From NCBI GenBank assembly GCA_016931855.1, contig JAFGDZ010000014.1:1-45674 (forward strand): a DNA stretch of 45,674 nucleotides, read 5' to 3'. Below the pieces are notes generated by a model. That model did no database searches. It worked only from the letters and a program-made list of their open reading frames with translations, and was not told where the DNA came from. Position 1 is the stretch's first letter, and the number at the start of each line of letters is the position of its first letter. Below, one piece after another: positions 25,356 through 33,480 of this stretch. A program made the position numbers and the translations under genes. This stretch comes from Bacteroidales bacterium. Its GTDB lineage: Bacteria > Bacteroidota > Bacteroidia > Bacteroidales > Tenuifilaceae.

Positions 25356-26242
25356 AAGTACTTAAGTTTGCCGCAATCGACATTGGCTCAAACGCCGTGA
25401 GGTTGCTATTCACTAATGTTATTGAGGATGGGAAGCGTCCTACGTTTAAGAAATCGTCGTTGGTGCGTATCCCCCTTCGGCTGGGCGAGGACGCTTTTAC
25501 CTTGGGCAAAATTACCGATAGACGCATTGATAAACTGGTAAAAACCATGACCGCTTTTAAGCACCTAATGGAGGTGCAGGAGGTGATTGCCTACAGGGCT
25601 TGTGCCACATCGGCCATGCGCGAGGCATCAAACTCTGCCCAAATTGTGGAGCGGGTTATGCGCGAGTCGGGGGTTGCCATTGAGATTATTGATGGCAAGC
25701 AGGAGGCCGAGATTATATACTCCAACCAAATTGTGGAGATGCTTAACGATGATAAAACCTACATTTATGTTGATGTTGGAGGAGGTAGCACAGAGCTAAC
25801 GGTGTTTGCCAATAGGCAAATGGAAACATCCCGTTCCTTTAACATTGGAACCCTGCGCATGCTCAACAACAAGGTTACAAAAAGCCATTTTGATGAGCTG
25901 AAAACCTGGATAAGGGAGCAAAATCTTGATAAGCGCGAAACCTCTGTTATTGGTTCTGGTGGTAATATCAACAAAATACTTAAGGTGTCGGGCAAAAAGG
26001 ATTTGCAGCAGCTGGAGTACGATGAGCTAAAGGAGATTCACCGTTTTGTTAGCTTCTACTCCGTTGATGAGCGTATTAAAACCCTTGGAATGAACCCCGA
26101 TAGGGCCGATGTGATTGTGCCTGCTGCCGATATCTTTCTAAAGGTTATGAAGTGGTCGGGCTCTAAAAAAGTGATTATCCCTACTATTGGTGTGTCCGAC
26201 GGTATTGTGCATCAGATATACCATGAGTACAAGAAGAAGTAG
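25352..26242 (+). CDS. ppx: Ppx/GppA family exopolyphosphatase
   Basis: The 296-residue product has the two ASKHA-fold phosphate motifs: DIGSNAVRLLF (about 9-19) and YVDVGGGSTELTVF (about 135-148). It is the short two-domain form, lacking the C-terminal HD region of enteric Ppx. It degrades polyphosphate or pppGpp, and its coupling to ppk1 favours polyphosphate. The start is a TTG at 25352 that overlaps the ppk1 stop codon. This start is chosen because the conserved LKFAAIDIGSN opening follows at once and no ATG exists nearby. Confidence 0.95.
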   Translation: MKVLKFAAIDIGSNAVRLLFTNVIEDGKRPTFKKSSLVRIPLRLGEDAFTLGKITDRRIDKLVKTMTAFKHLMEVQEVIAYRACATSAMREASNSAQIVERVMRESGVAIEIIDGKQEAEIIYSNQIVEMLNDDKTYIYVDVGGGSTELTVFANRQMETSRSFNIGTLRMLNNKVTKSHFDELKTWIREQNLDKRETSVIGSGGNINKILKVSGKKDLQQLEYDELKEIHRFVSFYSVDERIKTLGMNPDRADVIVPAADIFLKVMKWSGSKKVIIPTIGVSDGIVHQIYHEYKKK

Positions 26243-26304
26243 GCTGTTGGTACCTGTTTGTGTTACTTAAGCCGGCACGCATAAAGAGCTTATGGAATTA
26301 TGAG

Positions 26305-26337
26305 CGCCTCCCCTTTTAGCAATGGGAGGCGTTTTTT
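26305..26337 (+). terminator. Terminator of the sixA-ppk1-ppx operon
   Basis: Stem CGCCTCCC/GGGAGGCG (26305-26312 and 26324-26331) followed by six T residues, 63 bp past the ppx stop. Confidence 0.9.
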
Positions 26338-26432
26338 GTTAGGTGTTTTTCCTGTTTTGTTGATGGTTTGGCTTAATAAGATTAACTTATTCCTTCCAAT
26401 ACGTAAGGAATATAACTAAACTATTTGCCGAC

Positions 26433-27554
26433 ATGAAAAGTGAACTGCTTGAGCTAATTGGAATATTGATAGTTGGATCCGCTATCGGAATCCTATCAAT
26501 TAGGTATTTTTTTAAGGGTTCTATTCTCTATGCAATTTCTACTATGTGGGTAGCAAACATATGTATTTATGTTTTGCTATCAAACCTAAAGTATATTTAC
26601 CCCGATACGGTTAACTCATCCCTAACTCTCCCGTTTGGGGTTGCTACAACAGTTGCAATGTTTGGCTATATTGCAAGAAGGGTTAGAAAGCCTCTCCATA
26701 GTGCCATTAATAATTTGCAGCGTATTACCGAGGGGGATTTACACGTATCTGTTGATAAGAAATTTCTGAATAGGAACGATGAATTAGGCCATTTGGCTTT
26801 AGCCGTTGAGTCGTTATCCGCTCGCATGCAGGAGGTAATTAGTGGAATAGCTAGCACGGCTAATGAGATTAATAGTGCAGGCGAGCAGCTCTCATCAAGC
26901 TCTATCCAGCTTTCCGACTCTGCTTCCCTGCAATCGTCATCGTTAGAGGAAATATCATCATCGTTGGAAGAGATGGTTTCAAGTATTCATCAGAATGCCG
27001 ACAACGCAACCCAAACCGAGAAGGTTACCGTAACGGCCAGCCATAGTTTAGAGGAGGGTGTTTCCTCTACTAATGTTGCCCTTAAGGCGATGCAGGACAT
27101 TGCAGAGAAAATTCTGATAATTAACGATATTGCGTTTCAAACCAATCTGTTGGCGCTTAATGCTGCGGTTGAGGCTGCCCGTGCAGGCGAGCATGGCAAG
27201 GGGTTTGCCGTGGTAGCGGCAGAAGTACGTCGACTGGCAGAACGAAGCCGTATAGCCGCCAACGAGATAATATCCATCTCAACTAAGGGGGCTCAGGTAT
27301 CGGTTAAGGCGCAGGAACTGCTAAATAGTAATCTCGATGATATCCGTAAAACGGCCGATCTTGTTAGGGAGATTGCTGCATCTAGCTTTGAGCAGCGTTC
27401 TGGCTCGGACCAAATAAACTCGGCAGTGCAGCAGCTTAATGGTTTAACGCAGCAAAATGCTACCGCATCGGAAGAGGTGGCCTCCAGTGCCGAGGAACTA
27501 TCGGAAAAGGCCAACTCGCTAACAAATTTGATAGCTTACTTTAAAATAAAATAG
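26433..27554 (+). CDS. Methyl-accepting chemotaxis protein without ligand-binding domain
   Basis: The 373-residue protein has an N-terminal membrane part with three hydrophobic stretches (about 6-30, 34-50, 65-83) and no room for a periplasmic sensor domain. A HAMP linker (about 83-135; [19 protein letters not shown]) follows. The MCP signalling domain (about 150-370) ends in the hallmark [19 protein letters not shown] hairpin tip. It would pass a membrane- or cytosol-derived signal to CheA/CheW. No che genes are in the window. The nearby inverted repeat ATTCCTT/AAGGAAT at 26389-26411 sits just upstream and may be an operator. Confidence 0.93.
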   Translation: MKSELLELIGILIVGSAIGILSIRYFFKGSILYAISTMWVANICIYVLLSNLKYIYPDTVNSSLTLPFGVATTVAMFGYIARRVRKPLHSAINNLQRITEGDLHVSVDKKFLNRNDELGHLALAVESLSARMQEVISGIASTANEINSAGEQLSSSSIQLSDSASLQSSSLEEISSSLEEMVSSIHQNADNATQTEKVTVTASHSLEEGVSSTNVALKAMQDIAEKILIINDIAFQTNLLALNAAVEAARAGEHGKGFAVVAAEVRRLAERSRIAANEIISISTKGAQVSVKAQELLNSNLDDIRKTADLVREIAASSFEQRSGSDQINSAVQQLNGLTQQNATASEEVASSAEELSEKANSLTNLIAYFKIK

Positions 27555-27591
27555 CCCTGAGTATTTGCTACGCTAGTCTTGTTTTATAGTA

Positions 27592-27629
27592 AAAAAGCCT
27601 ACCCTTTAGTTTTAAGTGGTAGGCTTTTT
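27592..27629 (+). terminator. Terminator after the chemoreceptor gene
   Basis: Stem AAAAAGCCTACC/GGTAGGCTTTTT (27592-27603 and 27618-27629), 38 bp after the stop codon. Confidence 0.88.
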
Positions 27630-27843
27630 GCTAAAAAAGGTATTATTGCAATGCGTTGTATATCAGGTGTAAGGGAAAATAATTCTTCTTGAGTACAGCG
27701 TTGCCTTTACTTTTATAAACCTTAAGCAGCCGCTAATAAATTGCCCAAAAATTAAAGTAATCGATTGCTTATGTGGTTCTCTAATTTTTTCTACTTTCGA
27801 ATTGCTTTTCTTCTTGGCTCCACGGCTGAATTTTAACTTCGTA

Positions 27844-28884
27844 ATGAGAATAGTTGCCACTGCTTTTCTGCTGCTTTTTGGTTGGTTTGCTCAGGCACAG
27901 CAAGCCAATAATGCTTTGCTAAAGCTTAATCCCCTAATTGATAGTATTTATGTACAGGACTTTTCCGATAAGCTAATTATTGGGGTTTATCTGCCTCACA
28001 AGTTTTTAGATTTTGCTGTGGCTAATACAAAGAGAAGTACAACCGAATTGGAGTACGAGCCTAGTAGCAGGGCGAGTATTGGTGGGTGTTTTGGCTATAA
28101 GTGGTTTGGGGCAGGTGCCTCGGTAAGCATTCCGCAAAGCGATAAGGATAGGGCAATGTACGGCAAAACCACTCGGTACGATTTTCAGTTTAACATTTAC
28201 CTGCGCAAGTTTGTTGTTGATGCCTACTTTCAGTCCTACAAGGGCGTGTATAATGCCAATGTTGATGAGTTTATTGGCGGATGGAACTCGGATACCCCTT
28301 TTCCGCAACGTCCTGATATAGGATTGGTAAACATGGGATTAACGGCTCGCTACGTTTGGAATAACACAAGGTTCTCCTATAAATCGTCCTTTGATTTTAG
28401 CGAGAAGCAGCGGAAAAGTGCGGGTTCGCTTATTTTTGGCCTATACGCATTTATTAATGGCGTTGCGGCCGACTCATCGGTAATACCCCATTACGCCCGG
28501 TCTTGTTTTGACGAGAATATTATGTACTCCTCCTATTCGGGAATCCACCTAGGGTACTCGGTTGGCTATGCATACACATTCGTAATAAAAAAGAATTTAT
28601 TTTTTACGCTGAGCGTAATCCCTGGTATTGGTGCTTTTGCCTCGGAGCTTACCTTGGCCGATGGTAGCGTTGTGTATCCCGGAGCTAAGGCGTCAATTGT
28701 AATTTCATCGCGCTTCTCCTTGGGATACAGTAATAACAGATTCTACTTGGCAATAAACGGTGTAAATGGCACAACCATTGCCGAAGCTAGCAAAGCGTAT
28801 AGTACCGAACTATCGTATGGTAACGCCAATGTTACCTTAGGCTATAGGTTTAATGCTCCTAGGCTGCTAAAGCAGCGCAAATAG
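27844..28884 (+). CDS. DUF4421 family outer-membrane-type protein
   Basis: The start at 27844 gives a standard signal peptide ending in AQAQQ (346 residues); the frame open from 27802 would bury it. The mature protein has many alternating beta-strand segments with aromatic girdles and ends in a short strand, as in Bacteroidota beta-barrel proteins. The SIYVQDFSDKLIIGVYLPHK and YFQSYKGVY stretches fit DUF4421. The biochemical role of this family is unknown. It stands alone, downstream of the chemoreceptor terminator and convergent with the VOC gene. Confidence 0.72.
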   Translation: MRIVATAFLLLFGWFAQAQQANNALLKLNPLIDSIYVQDFSDKLIIGVYLPHKFLDFAVANTKRSTTELEYEPSSRASIGGCFGYKWFGAGASVSIPQSDKDRAMYGKTTRYDFQFNIYLRKFVVDAYFQSYKGVYNANVDEFIGGWNSDTPFPQRPDIGLVNMGLTARYVWNNTRFSYKSSFDFSEKQRKSAGSLIFGLYAFINGVAADSSVIPHYARSCFDENIMYSSYSGIHLGYSVGYAYTFVIKKNLFFTLSVIPGIGAFASELTLADGSVVYPGAKASIVISSRFSLGYSNNRFYLAINGVNGTTIAEASKAYSTELSYGNANVTLGYRFNAPRLLKQRK

Positions 28885-28940
28885 GCTTAGTTTAAAAGTG
28901 TAGATAGAACGAAAATTGTAATAAATCTCATGCCATAGGA

Positions 28941-29324
28941 TTATATGGTTATTTCAATGTAATTGCCTTCTGGATCAAGCGCTACGCTCTCGTAGTAGCC
29001 ATCGCCAGTGGTTCTGGGCTCGGAGATAATGGTGTTGCCCTTGGCTCTTAGCTCGTTGGTGAGATTGTTAACCATCTCCTTGCTCCCAACGGAAAAGGCC
29101 AGGTGGGTTAAACCCTGGCCAAATTCATGCTGATGTTGCTCCTCTAGGTTTACCGTGTGCATAAGCTCAAGCCGTGCTCCATCAGCAAAGCTTACGAACT
29201 GCGATGTAAAACCCTTTTTGGGGTTATGGTAAATATCGCTTGCAACGCCATTTAGGTACTGGCAGTAGAACTCAACCATTTTGTCAAGGTTTTTAACCCA
29301 AATGGCTATGTGATCAATTCTCAT
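28941..29324 (-). CDS. VOC (glyoxalase/bleomycin-resistance fold) family protein
   Basis: The 127-residue protein (start at 29324; the longer frame adds nine residues that lie upstream of a -7 box) has two beta-alpha-beta-beta-beta units. The first begins IDHIAIWVKNLDKMVEFY; the second holds LTHLAFSV, and the metal-binding glutamate is in PEGNYIEI. Candidate metal residues are His4, Glu53 (ARLELMH), His75 and Glu123. It resembles glyoxalase I-like lyases, with methylglyoxal-glutathione or another small substrate possible; the actual reaction is not known. Confidence 0.85.
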   Translation of the reverse strand: MRIDHIAIWVKNLDKMVEFYCQYLNGVASDIYHNPKKGFTSQFVSFADGARLELMHTVNLEEQHQHEFGQGLTHLAFSVGSKEMVNNLTNELRAKGNTIISEPRTTGDGYYESVALDPEGNYIEITI

Positions 29325-29348
29325 AGGTTTTACGGTTGTTGTTGAAGC

Positions 29349-29356
29349 CAAATATA
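29349..29356 (-). promoter_or_regulatory. Possible -7 element for the VOC gene
   Basis: TATATTTG on the minus strand, 24 bp before the chosen start codon; no recognisable -33 TTG at the right distance, so support is partial. Confidence 0.4.
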
Positions 29357-29426
29357 GCGCATTCAGCTTTAGCTGCCTGTTTGGTTAAGGAAAAGGTTGG
29401 GTGTAAATGTTGGCTTTTAGTGCTCT

Positions 29427-30206
29427 TTACCACGCTGTTTTAATAATACCTCCATCAACTGCCAGCGATTGGCCTGTAATGTACGAAGCATCGTCGGAGA
29501 GGAGGAATGCAGCAGCCTTGGCCAGCTCCTTAGGATTCCCATACCTACCTAAGGGTATTTTTTCCTCAAATTGGGCTTTTATCTCCTTTGCCGATTTGTT
29601 TGCCCTTTGGGCTGCTAGCGTATCTAGCTCAACAATGCGCTCGGTGTTAAATCTGCCTGGCATTATATTGTTTACGCGTATGTTATACTTGGCCATCTCG
29701 TTGGATAGGCTTTTAGCCAGACTGGTTACCCCTGCTCTAAATACGTTCGATAGTAGTAGAATATCAATGGGTTCCTTTACGCTTAGCGAAGTTATGGTAA
29801 CAATTGCTCCAGAGTTATTGCTCTTGAAATGTGGGATTGCTGCATTTATTAGGTTTACTGCGCCCATTAGCGTTAACCTAAAGCCTTGTTCCCAATCGGC
29901 AGTGGATAGCTGCTCAAAGGTTCCCGGTTTTGGCCCACCTGCGTTTACAACAAGTCCATCTATGCTGCCAAGTGTAGCTGCACCTTCGTTAACCCATTTT
30001 GCAATAGATTCCTCGTTGGTTACATCAAGTAGGCTCCACTCAACCTTACCCGTTGCTGTTTCCTTAATCTTTTTTGCTGCGGCCTCTATTGCAGTTAGGT
30101 TTCTGCTGCCAATGTAAACGTTTGCTCCTTTGCTGGCCAGCTCCTCGGCAATGGCATATCCCAAGCCTTGACTCGACCCTGCAACTAGTATATTCTTGGT
30201 TCTCAT
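29427..30206 (-). CDS. Atypical short-chain dehydrogenase/reductase
   Basis: The 259-residue protein has the Rossmann TGxxxGxG-like motif as AGSSQGLGYAIAEELASKG and the NAGG motif as VVNAGGP, so it binds NAD(P). The catalytic YxxxK is missing. Where PxxxLxLSNxxRxG occurs (residues about 152-165), the tyrosine is replaced by leucine and the lysine by arginine, as in a recognised divergent SDR subgroup. The usual serine is present in ITSLSV. The reductase reaction is therefore uncertain. The start at 30206 is supported by the promoter at 30233-30265, which lies inside the longer open frame. Confidence 0.87.
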   Translation of the reverse strand: MRTKNILVAGSSQGLGYAIAEELASKGANVYIGSRNLTAIEAAAKKIKETATGKVEWSLLDVTNEESIAKWVNEGAATLGSIDGLVVNAGGPKPGTFEQLSTADWEQGFRLTLMGAVNLINAAIPHFKSNNSGAIVTITSLSVKEPIDILLLSNVFRAGVTSLAKSLSNEMAKYNIRVNNIMPGRFNTERIVELDTLAAQRANKSAKEIKAQFEEKIPLGRYGNPKELAKAAAFLLSDDASYITGQSLAVDGGIIKTAW

Positions 30207-30232
30207 TAGGGGTGTTATATTTTGGTGTGGTA

Positions 30233-30265
30233 GCAAATTTAGGGTTTGGAATAGACTCAATGCAA
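30233..30265 (-). promoter_or_regulatory. Bacteroidota promoter of the SDR gene
   Basis: On the minus strand TTG (30263-30265), 21-bp spacer, TAAATTTGC (30233-30241). Transcription would start near 30227, about 20 nt before the ATG at 30206. Confidence 0.68.
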
Positions 30266-30399
30266 TACCTCATTATCAATTTGGTAGCTACTGCTTGCTG
30301 TATGGCATTAACTTTTAGTAAAACATTTTTTTGCACATAAGGTTTTGCTGCTAAAGTGCAGAAATGCCTTGTTTTATGCGATATGTAAAGATGTGCATA

Positions 30400-30432
30400 T
30401 TGATAATAATCATATTACATAACTATATTTGT
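30400..30432 (+). promoter_or_regulatory. Bacteroidota promoter of the first aldehyde oxidoreductase gene
   Basis: TTG (30400-30402), 21-bp spacer, TATATTTGT (30424-30432). It starts transcription near 30439, which rules out the upstream in-frame start at 30364 and leaves a leader of about 57 nt before the ATG at 30496. Confidence 0.68.
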
Positions 30433-30495
30433 GAATACATTTGGATGATTCATGTATTTCCTCAGACCAAAACGAAAAACCAAAATACACACAGT

Positions 30496-32652
30496 ATGAA
30501 TATTGCCGAGATGAAAGCCAAGCAAAAGCAGCTTGTACGCTGGGAGTACCAGTGGAAAGCGCTGTATCGTGGTTACACCGACAAGACTCTTTACATCAAC
30601 CTATCGAGTAACGAGATTAAGGAAAAACCAGTTCCTGCTCAAATGAAAGAGAAGTTTGTTGGCGGAAAGGGTTACGGACTACGTTTACTTTGGGATGCAA
30701 CAACCCCAACCACAAAGTGGAACGATCCTGAGAATGAGCTAAACATAGCATCTGGCCCTGTTGCTGGCATTACTCAGTACTCTGGCACAGGGAAATCGCT
30801 TCTTGTATCCATATCGCCACAAACCGATTCTATTATGGACTCGAACGTGGGTGGATTTTTTGGCCCATTCCTTAAGTTTAGTGGTTTTGATGCCCTTGAG
30901 ATACAAGGTAAAGCAGAGAAGGATGTTATTATTTATATTGATGGCAAGAATCATACTGTTGAGATTTTTGAAGACCCAGGTTTTTCTACCGATTCCCATA
31001 TCCTTGCTGAGGAGCTAACAGAGTTTTATGCCGAGAACGAGAAGGATGCTAAGAACATTGGTATTGTTTCTACTGGTGCTGCTGCAGAACACTCTCTAAT
31101 TGGTATGATTAACTTTACTTTCTACGATCCTAAACGTAAAAAGGTAAGGCTTAAACAAGCAGGTCGCGGTGGTTTAGGAACCGTTATGCGCGACAAAAAG
31201 ATTAAGGCTATTGTGGCTAAGGTTGATGGCGTTGGCGGTAACCTTAACAATGTTGCCGATCTTGAGGCTATTACCGCTCGTGGTCGTAGCTACCAGCAGG
31301 AGATTCGCGAATTGGACGACCACCAGTGCCAAATGCGTAAAAAGGGAACTGCAAACATCGTTAACGTGATGAACGATTACGATTTGCTTCCTACCCACAA
31401 CTTTAAGTACGGTAGCCATGCCGATGGTATTAAAATACATAGCGATATCCTTCGCGATAAGTACTTTACCCTAGGTGTGCCAGATGGTTGCTGGATTGGT
31501 TGTGCCATGTCCTGCTCAAAGGGTGTTGATGATTTCGAACTAAAAACTGGTCCGTACAAAGGCCAAAAGGTTATTGTTGACGGTCCTGAGTACGAAACTG
31601 CAGCAGGTCTTGGTTCTAACCTAGGCATTTTTGACTACGATGCCATTATTGAGGCCAACTTCTACTGCGATACCTATGGTATTTGTACCATCACTTGGGG
31701 TACCTGCGTGGCATTTGTTATGGAGTGCTACGAGAATGGTATTCTTAACAAGGAGCGTACAGGTGGCCTAGAGCTTAACTTTGGTAATGCCGCAGCAGCG
31801 CTTGAGCTTATGCACCAGCTAGCTCGTGGCGAAGCTTTTGGTAAAATTGTGGGTATGGGCGTTCGCCGCATGAAGCAGTACTTTGTTGAGCACTTTGGTG
31901 CCGATGCAAAGTTCCTAAACGATATTGGTATGGAGGGTAAGGGACTTGAGTACTCTCAGTACGTTTCAAAGGAGTCTCTTGCGCAGCAAGGTGGTTATGC
32001 CATGACCAACAAGGGGCCACAGCACGATGAGGCTTGGCTTATCTTTATGGATATGGTTAACAACCAGCTTCCAACCTTTGAGGCTAAAGCAGAGGCTTTG
32101 CACTACTTCCCAATGTTTAGAACATGGTTTGGTCTTCAGGGATTCTGTAAATTACCTTGGAACGATGTTGTGCCTAAGGATAATAAGGAAAAGCCTGAGC
32201 CACATAAAATTCCTGGACACGTTGATAACTACGTTGCCGTTTACAACGGTGTAACCGGAAATAATATAGATAAGGACGAGATGATTAGGCAGTCGGAGCG
32301 AGTGTATAACTTCCAGCGCATATTCAATATTCGCCGTGGTTATGGACTACGTAAGCACGATGCCCAGCCATACCGCGCAGCGGGTCCTGTAACCAAGGAG
32401 GAGTACCTAAGCCGCCAGGAGCGCTACGATAAGCAGCTTAAGGAACAGGTGGGTGTTGATCCAACCAACATGACCCTTGAAGAGAAAATGGCTGCTACCC
32501 GTAAGTATCGAGAGGAGCGTTACGAGATGCTACTTGATGCCGTTTACAAGCGCCGTGGATGGACAAAGAATGGCGTTCCAACCATTGAGCATCTTAAAAG
32601 TATTGGAATGGACTTACCAGAGCTAATTGAGGTTGTAAAACCTTTGCAATAG
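30496..32652 (+). CDS. Aldehyde:ferredoxin oxidoreductase (tungsten bis-pterin family), first copy
   Basis: The 718-residue protein contains the family N-terminus (LYINLSSNEI, FVGGKGYGLRLLWD), the pterin-binding region with GPVAGITQYSGTGKS, and the GRGGLGTVMRDKKIKAI motif. Its cluster-binding region is Cys-x3-Cys-x3-Cys in DGCWIGCAMSCSKG (about residue 334), with a distant cysteine in GLQGFCKLPW (about 551). The spacing differs from the Cys-x2-Cys-x3-Cys of archaeal AOR. It would oxidise aldehydes (or reduce acids) with ferredoxin in the cytosol; the true substrate is not predictable. It has its own promoter and terminator. A second family member is encoded convergently at 33477-35366. Confidence 0.92.
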   Translation: MNIAEMKAKQKQLVRWEYQWKALYRGYTDKTLYINLSSNEIKEKPVPAQMKEKFVGGKGYGLRLLWDATTPTTKWNDPENELNIASGPVAGITQYSGTGKSLLVSISPQTDSIMDSNVGGFFGPFLKFSGFDALEIQGKAEKDVIIYIDGKNHTVEIFEDPGFSTDSHILAEELTEFYAENEKDAKNIGIVSTGAAAEHSLIGMINFTFYDPKRKKVRLKQAGRGGLGTVMRDKKIKAIVAKVDGVGGNLNNVADLEAITARGRSYQQEIRELDDHQCQMRKKGTANIVNVMNDYDLLPTHNFKYGSHADGIKIHSDILRDKYFTLGVPDGCWIGCAMSCSKGVDDFELKTGPYKGQKVIVDGPEYETAAGLGSNLGIFDYDAIIEANFYCDTYGICTITWGTCVAFVMECYENGILNKERTGGLELNFGNAAAALELMHQLARGEAFGKIVGMGVRRMKQYFVEHFGADAKFLNDIGMEGKGLEYSQYVSKESLAQQGGYAMTNKGPQHDEAWLIFMDMVNNQLPTFEAKAEALHYFPMFRTWFGLQGFCKLPWNDVVPKDNKEKPEPHKIPGHVDNYVAVYNGVTGNNIDKDEMIRQSERVYNFQRIFNIRRGYGLRKHDAQPYRAAGPVTKEEYLSRQERYDKQLKEQVGVDPTNMTLEEKMAATRKYREERYEMLLDAVYKRRGWTKNGVPTIEHLKSIGMDLPELIEVVKPLQ

Positions 32653-32665
32653 ATTTGGTTGATAT

Positions 32666-32703
32666 AAAAAGAGGTTCGGTAATTATTTACCGAACCTCTT
32701 TTT
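32666..32703. terminator. Bidirectional terminator between the oxidoreductase and GRAM-like genes
   Basis: Nearly perfect hairpin, AAGAGGTTCGGTAA with TTACCGAACCTCTT and a 4-base loop, bounded by A and T runs; it serves the plus-strand oxidoreductase and the minus-strand small gene. Confidence 0.92.
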
Positions 32704-32729
32704 ATTTGATTGATGCTATGTTGCGATAA

Positions 32730-33038
32730 CTAGTACATCTTATTTATTATCTGGCACCAAGAGTCTCTATTCTTTAGTAAAAACTTAAGTTCCGAACCCT
32801 CTTTGGTTACAACGTTTAGCCCATTGGGTATTATCTTCCAAGTGTTAAAGAATAGAATTTCCCGTATTTGCGAGAAAAGAATCTCAAAATCTACTCCATT
32901 GTTGGTTTCCTCTATAGACTTAAAGTAGATTCTTTGGTTTGTAAGAATAAACTTCCCTGTTACGCGCGATTGGGGCTCAACATAACTTGTGTCGGCCACT
33001 TTAATCACGGTCTCGTTCTCTTTTAGGTTTACTTTCAT
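32730..33038 (-). CDS. Small GRAM-like (PH fold) domain protein
   Basis: The 102-residue protein shows the GRAM pattern VTGKFILTNQRIYFKS (about residues 26-41), followed by alternating strands and a C-terminal helix with the WCQIINKMY end. In eukaryotes GRAM domains bind phosphoinositides or proteins; small bacterial members have no assigned function. It sits between two aldehyde oxidoreductase genes and shares a bidirectional terminator with the first. A functional link to them is only suggested by position. Confidence 0.65.
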   Translation of the reverse strand: MKVNLKENETVIKVADTSYVEPQSRVTGKFILTNQRIYFKSIEETNNGVDFEILFSQIREILFFNTWKIIPNGLNVVTKEGSELKFLLKNRDSWCQIINKMY

Positions 33039-33092
33039 GGCTTGTGGTTTTACTACGATGTGTGTATTTTCATAACTCGTGCCGTTGGTTTT

Positions 33093-33123
33093 TTTGTACT
33101 GTAAAACAGTGTGTTAAGTTTGT
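33093..33123 (+). promoter_or_regulatory. Strong candidate promoter in front of a region with no clear gene
   Basis: TTTG (33093-33096), 18-bp spacer and TAAGTTTGT (33115-33123) give the same spacing as the ferredoxin promoter. Transcription would begin near 33130. Because the only open frame begins at about the same base, the transcript may be an untranslated RNA or may carry a coding region starting further in. Confidence 0.6.
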
Positions 33124-33129
33124 TTTAAG

Positions 33130-33480
33130 TTGCGGCTGTTTGTCCGAATTCGCACAGCCCTTGTTCGATTTTGGTTCAATCCCTCTCCCTTTTTGTTTTG
33201 CATACGACGCGTTAATGACCCCTTAAGTAACACTTTTGCTGCATCTGTTTTGTTAACTAACGTTAAGAGGGGGCTATTTCTTTGCTTTTATAACACTTCG
33301 ACCAAGAGCGTATTTATTGCCTTCAGTGGGAAGGACTTGTTACAATGGATAAGTTATTCCCTGCTGAATAACAGGACTGGTGTACGCATTGAAGCCACTA
33401 CTCCCGATGGATGGAAGTTTATTCTAATTAAGGGTATTGAAGGCTACCGCTTTGGCTCCTGGTTTTACAAAAAGATTTAG
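33130..33480 (+). CDS. Hypothetical protein of doubtful start, possibly a gene remnant
   Basis: A 116-codon frame starts with TTG at 33130, practically at the predicted transcription start, so that start is doubtful. The first half (Phe/Arg-rich) looks non-coding, while the last 50 residues (SGKDLLQWISYSLLNN, TPDGWKFILIKGIEGYRFG) have normal protein composition. The stop overlaps the stop of the convergent oxidoreductase gene by 4 bp. No family is recognised. It may be the end of a decayed gene, a short protein with an alternative start, or only a chance frame within a transcribed region. Confidence 0.35.
   Translation: MRLFVRIRTALVRFWFNPSPFLFCIRRVNDPLSNTFAASVLLTNVKRGLFLCFYNTSTKSVFIAFSGKDLLQWISYSLLNNRTGVRIEATTPDGWKFILIKGIEGYRFGSWFYKKI

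Noticed and set aside
26389-26411. Short inverted repeat before the chemoreceptor gene as a firm operator
   Set aside because: Seven-base arms are expected by chance in AT-rich DNA; mentioned only as a possibility.
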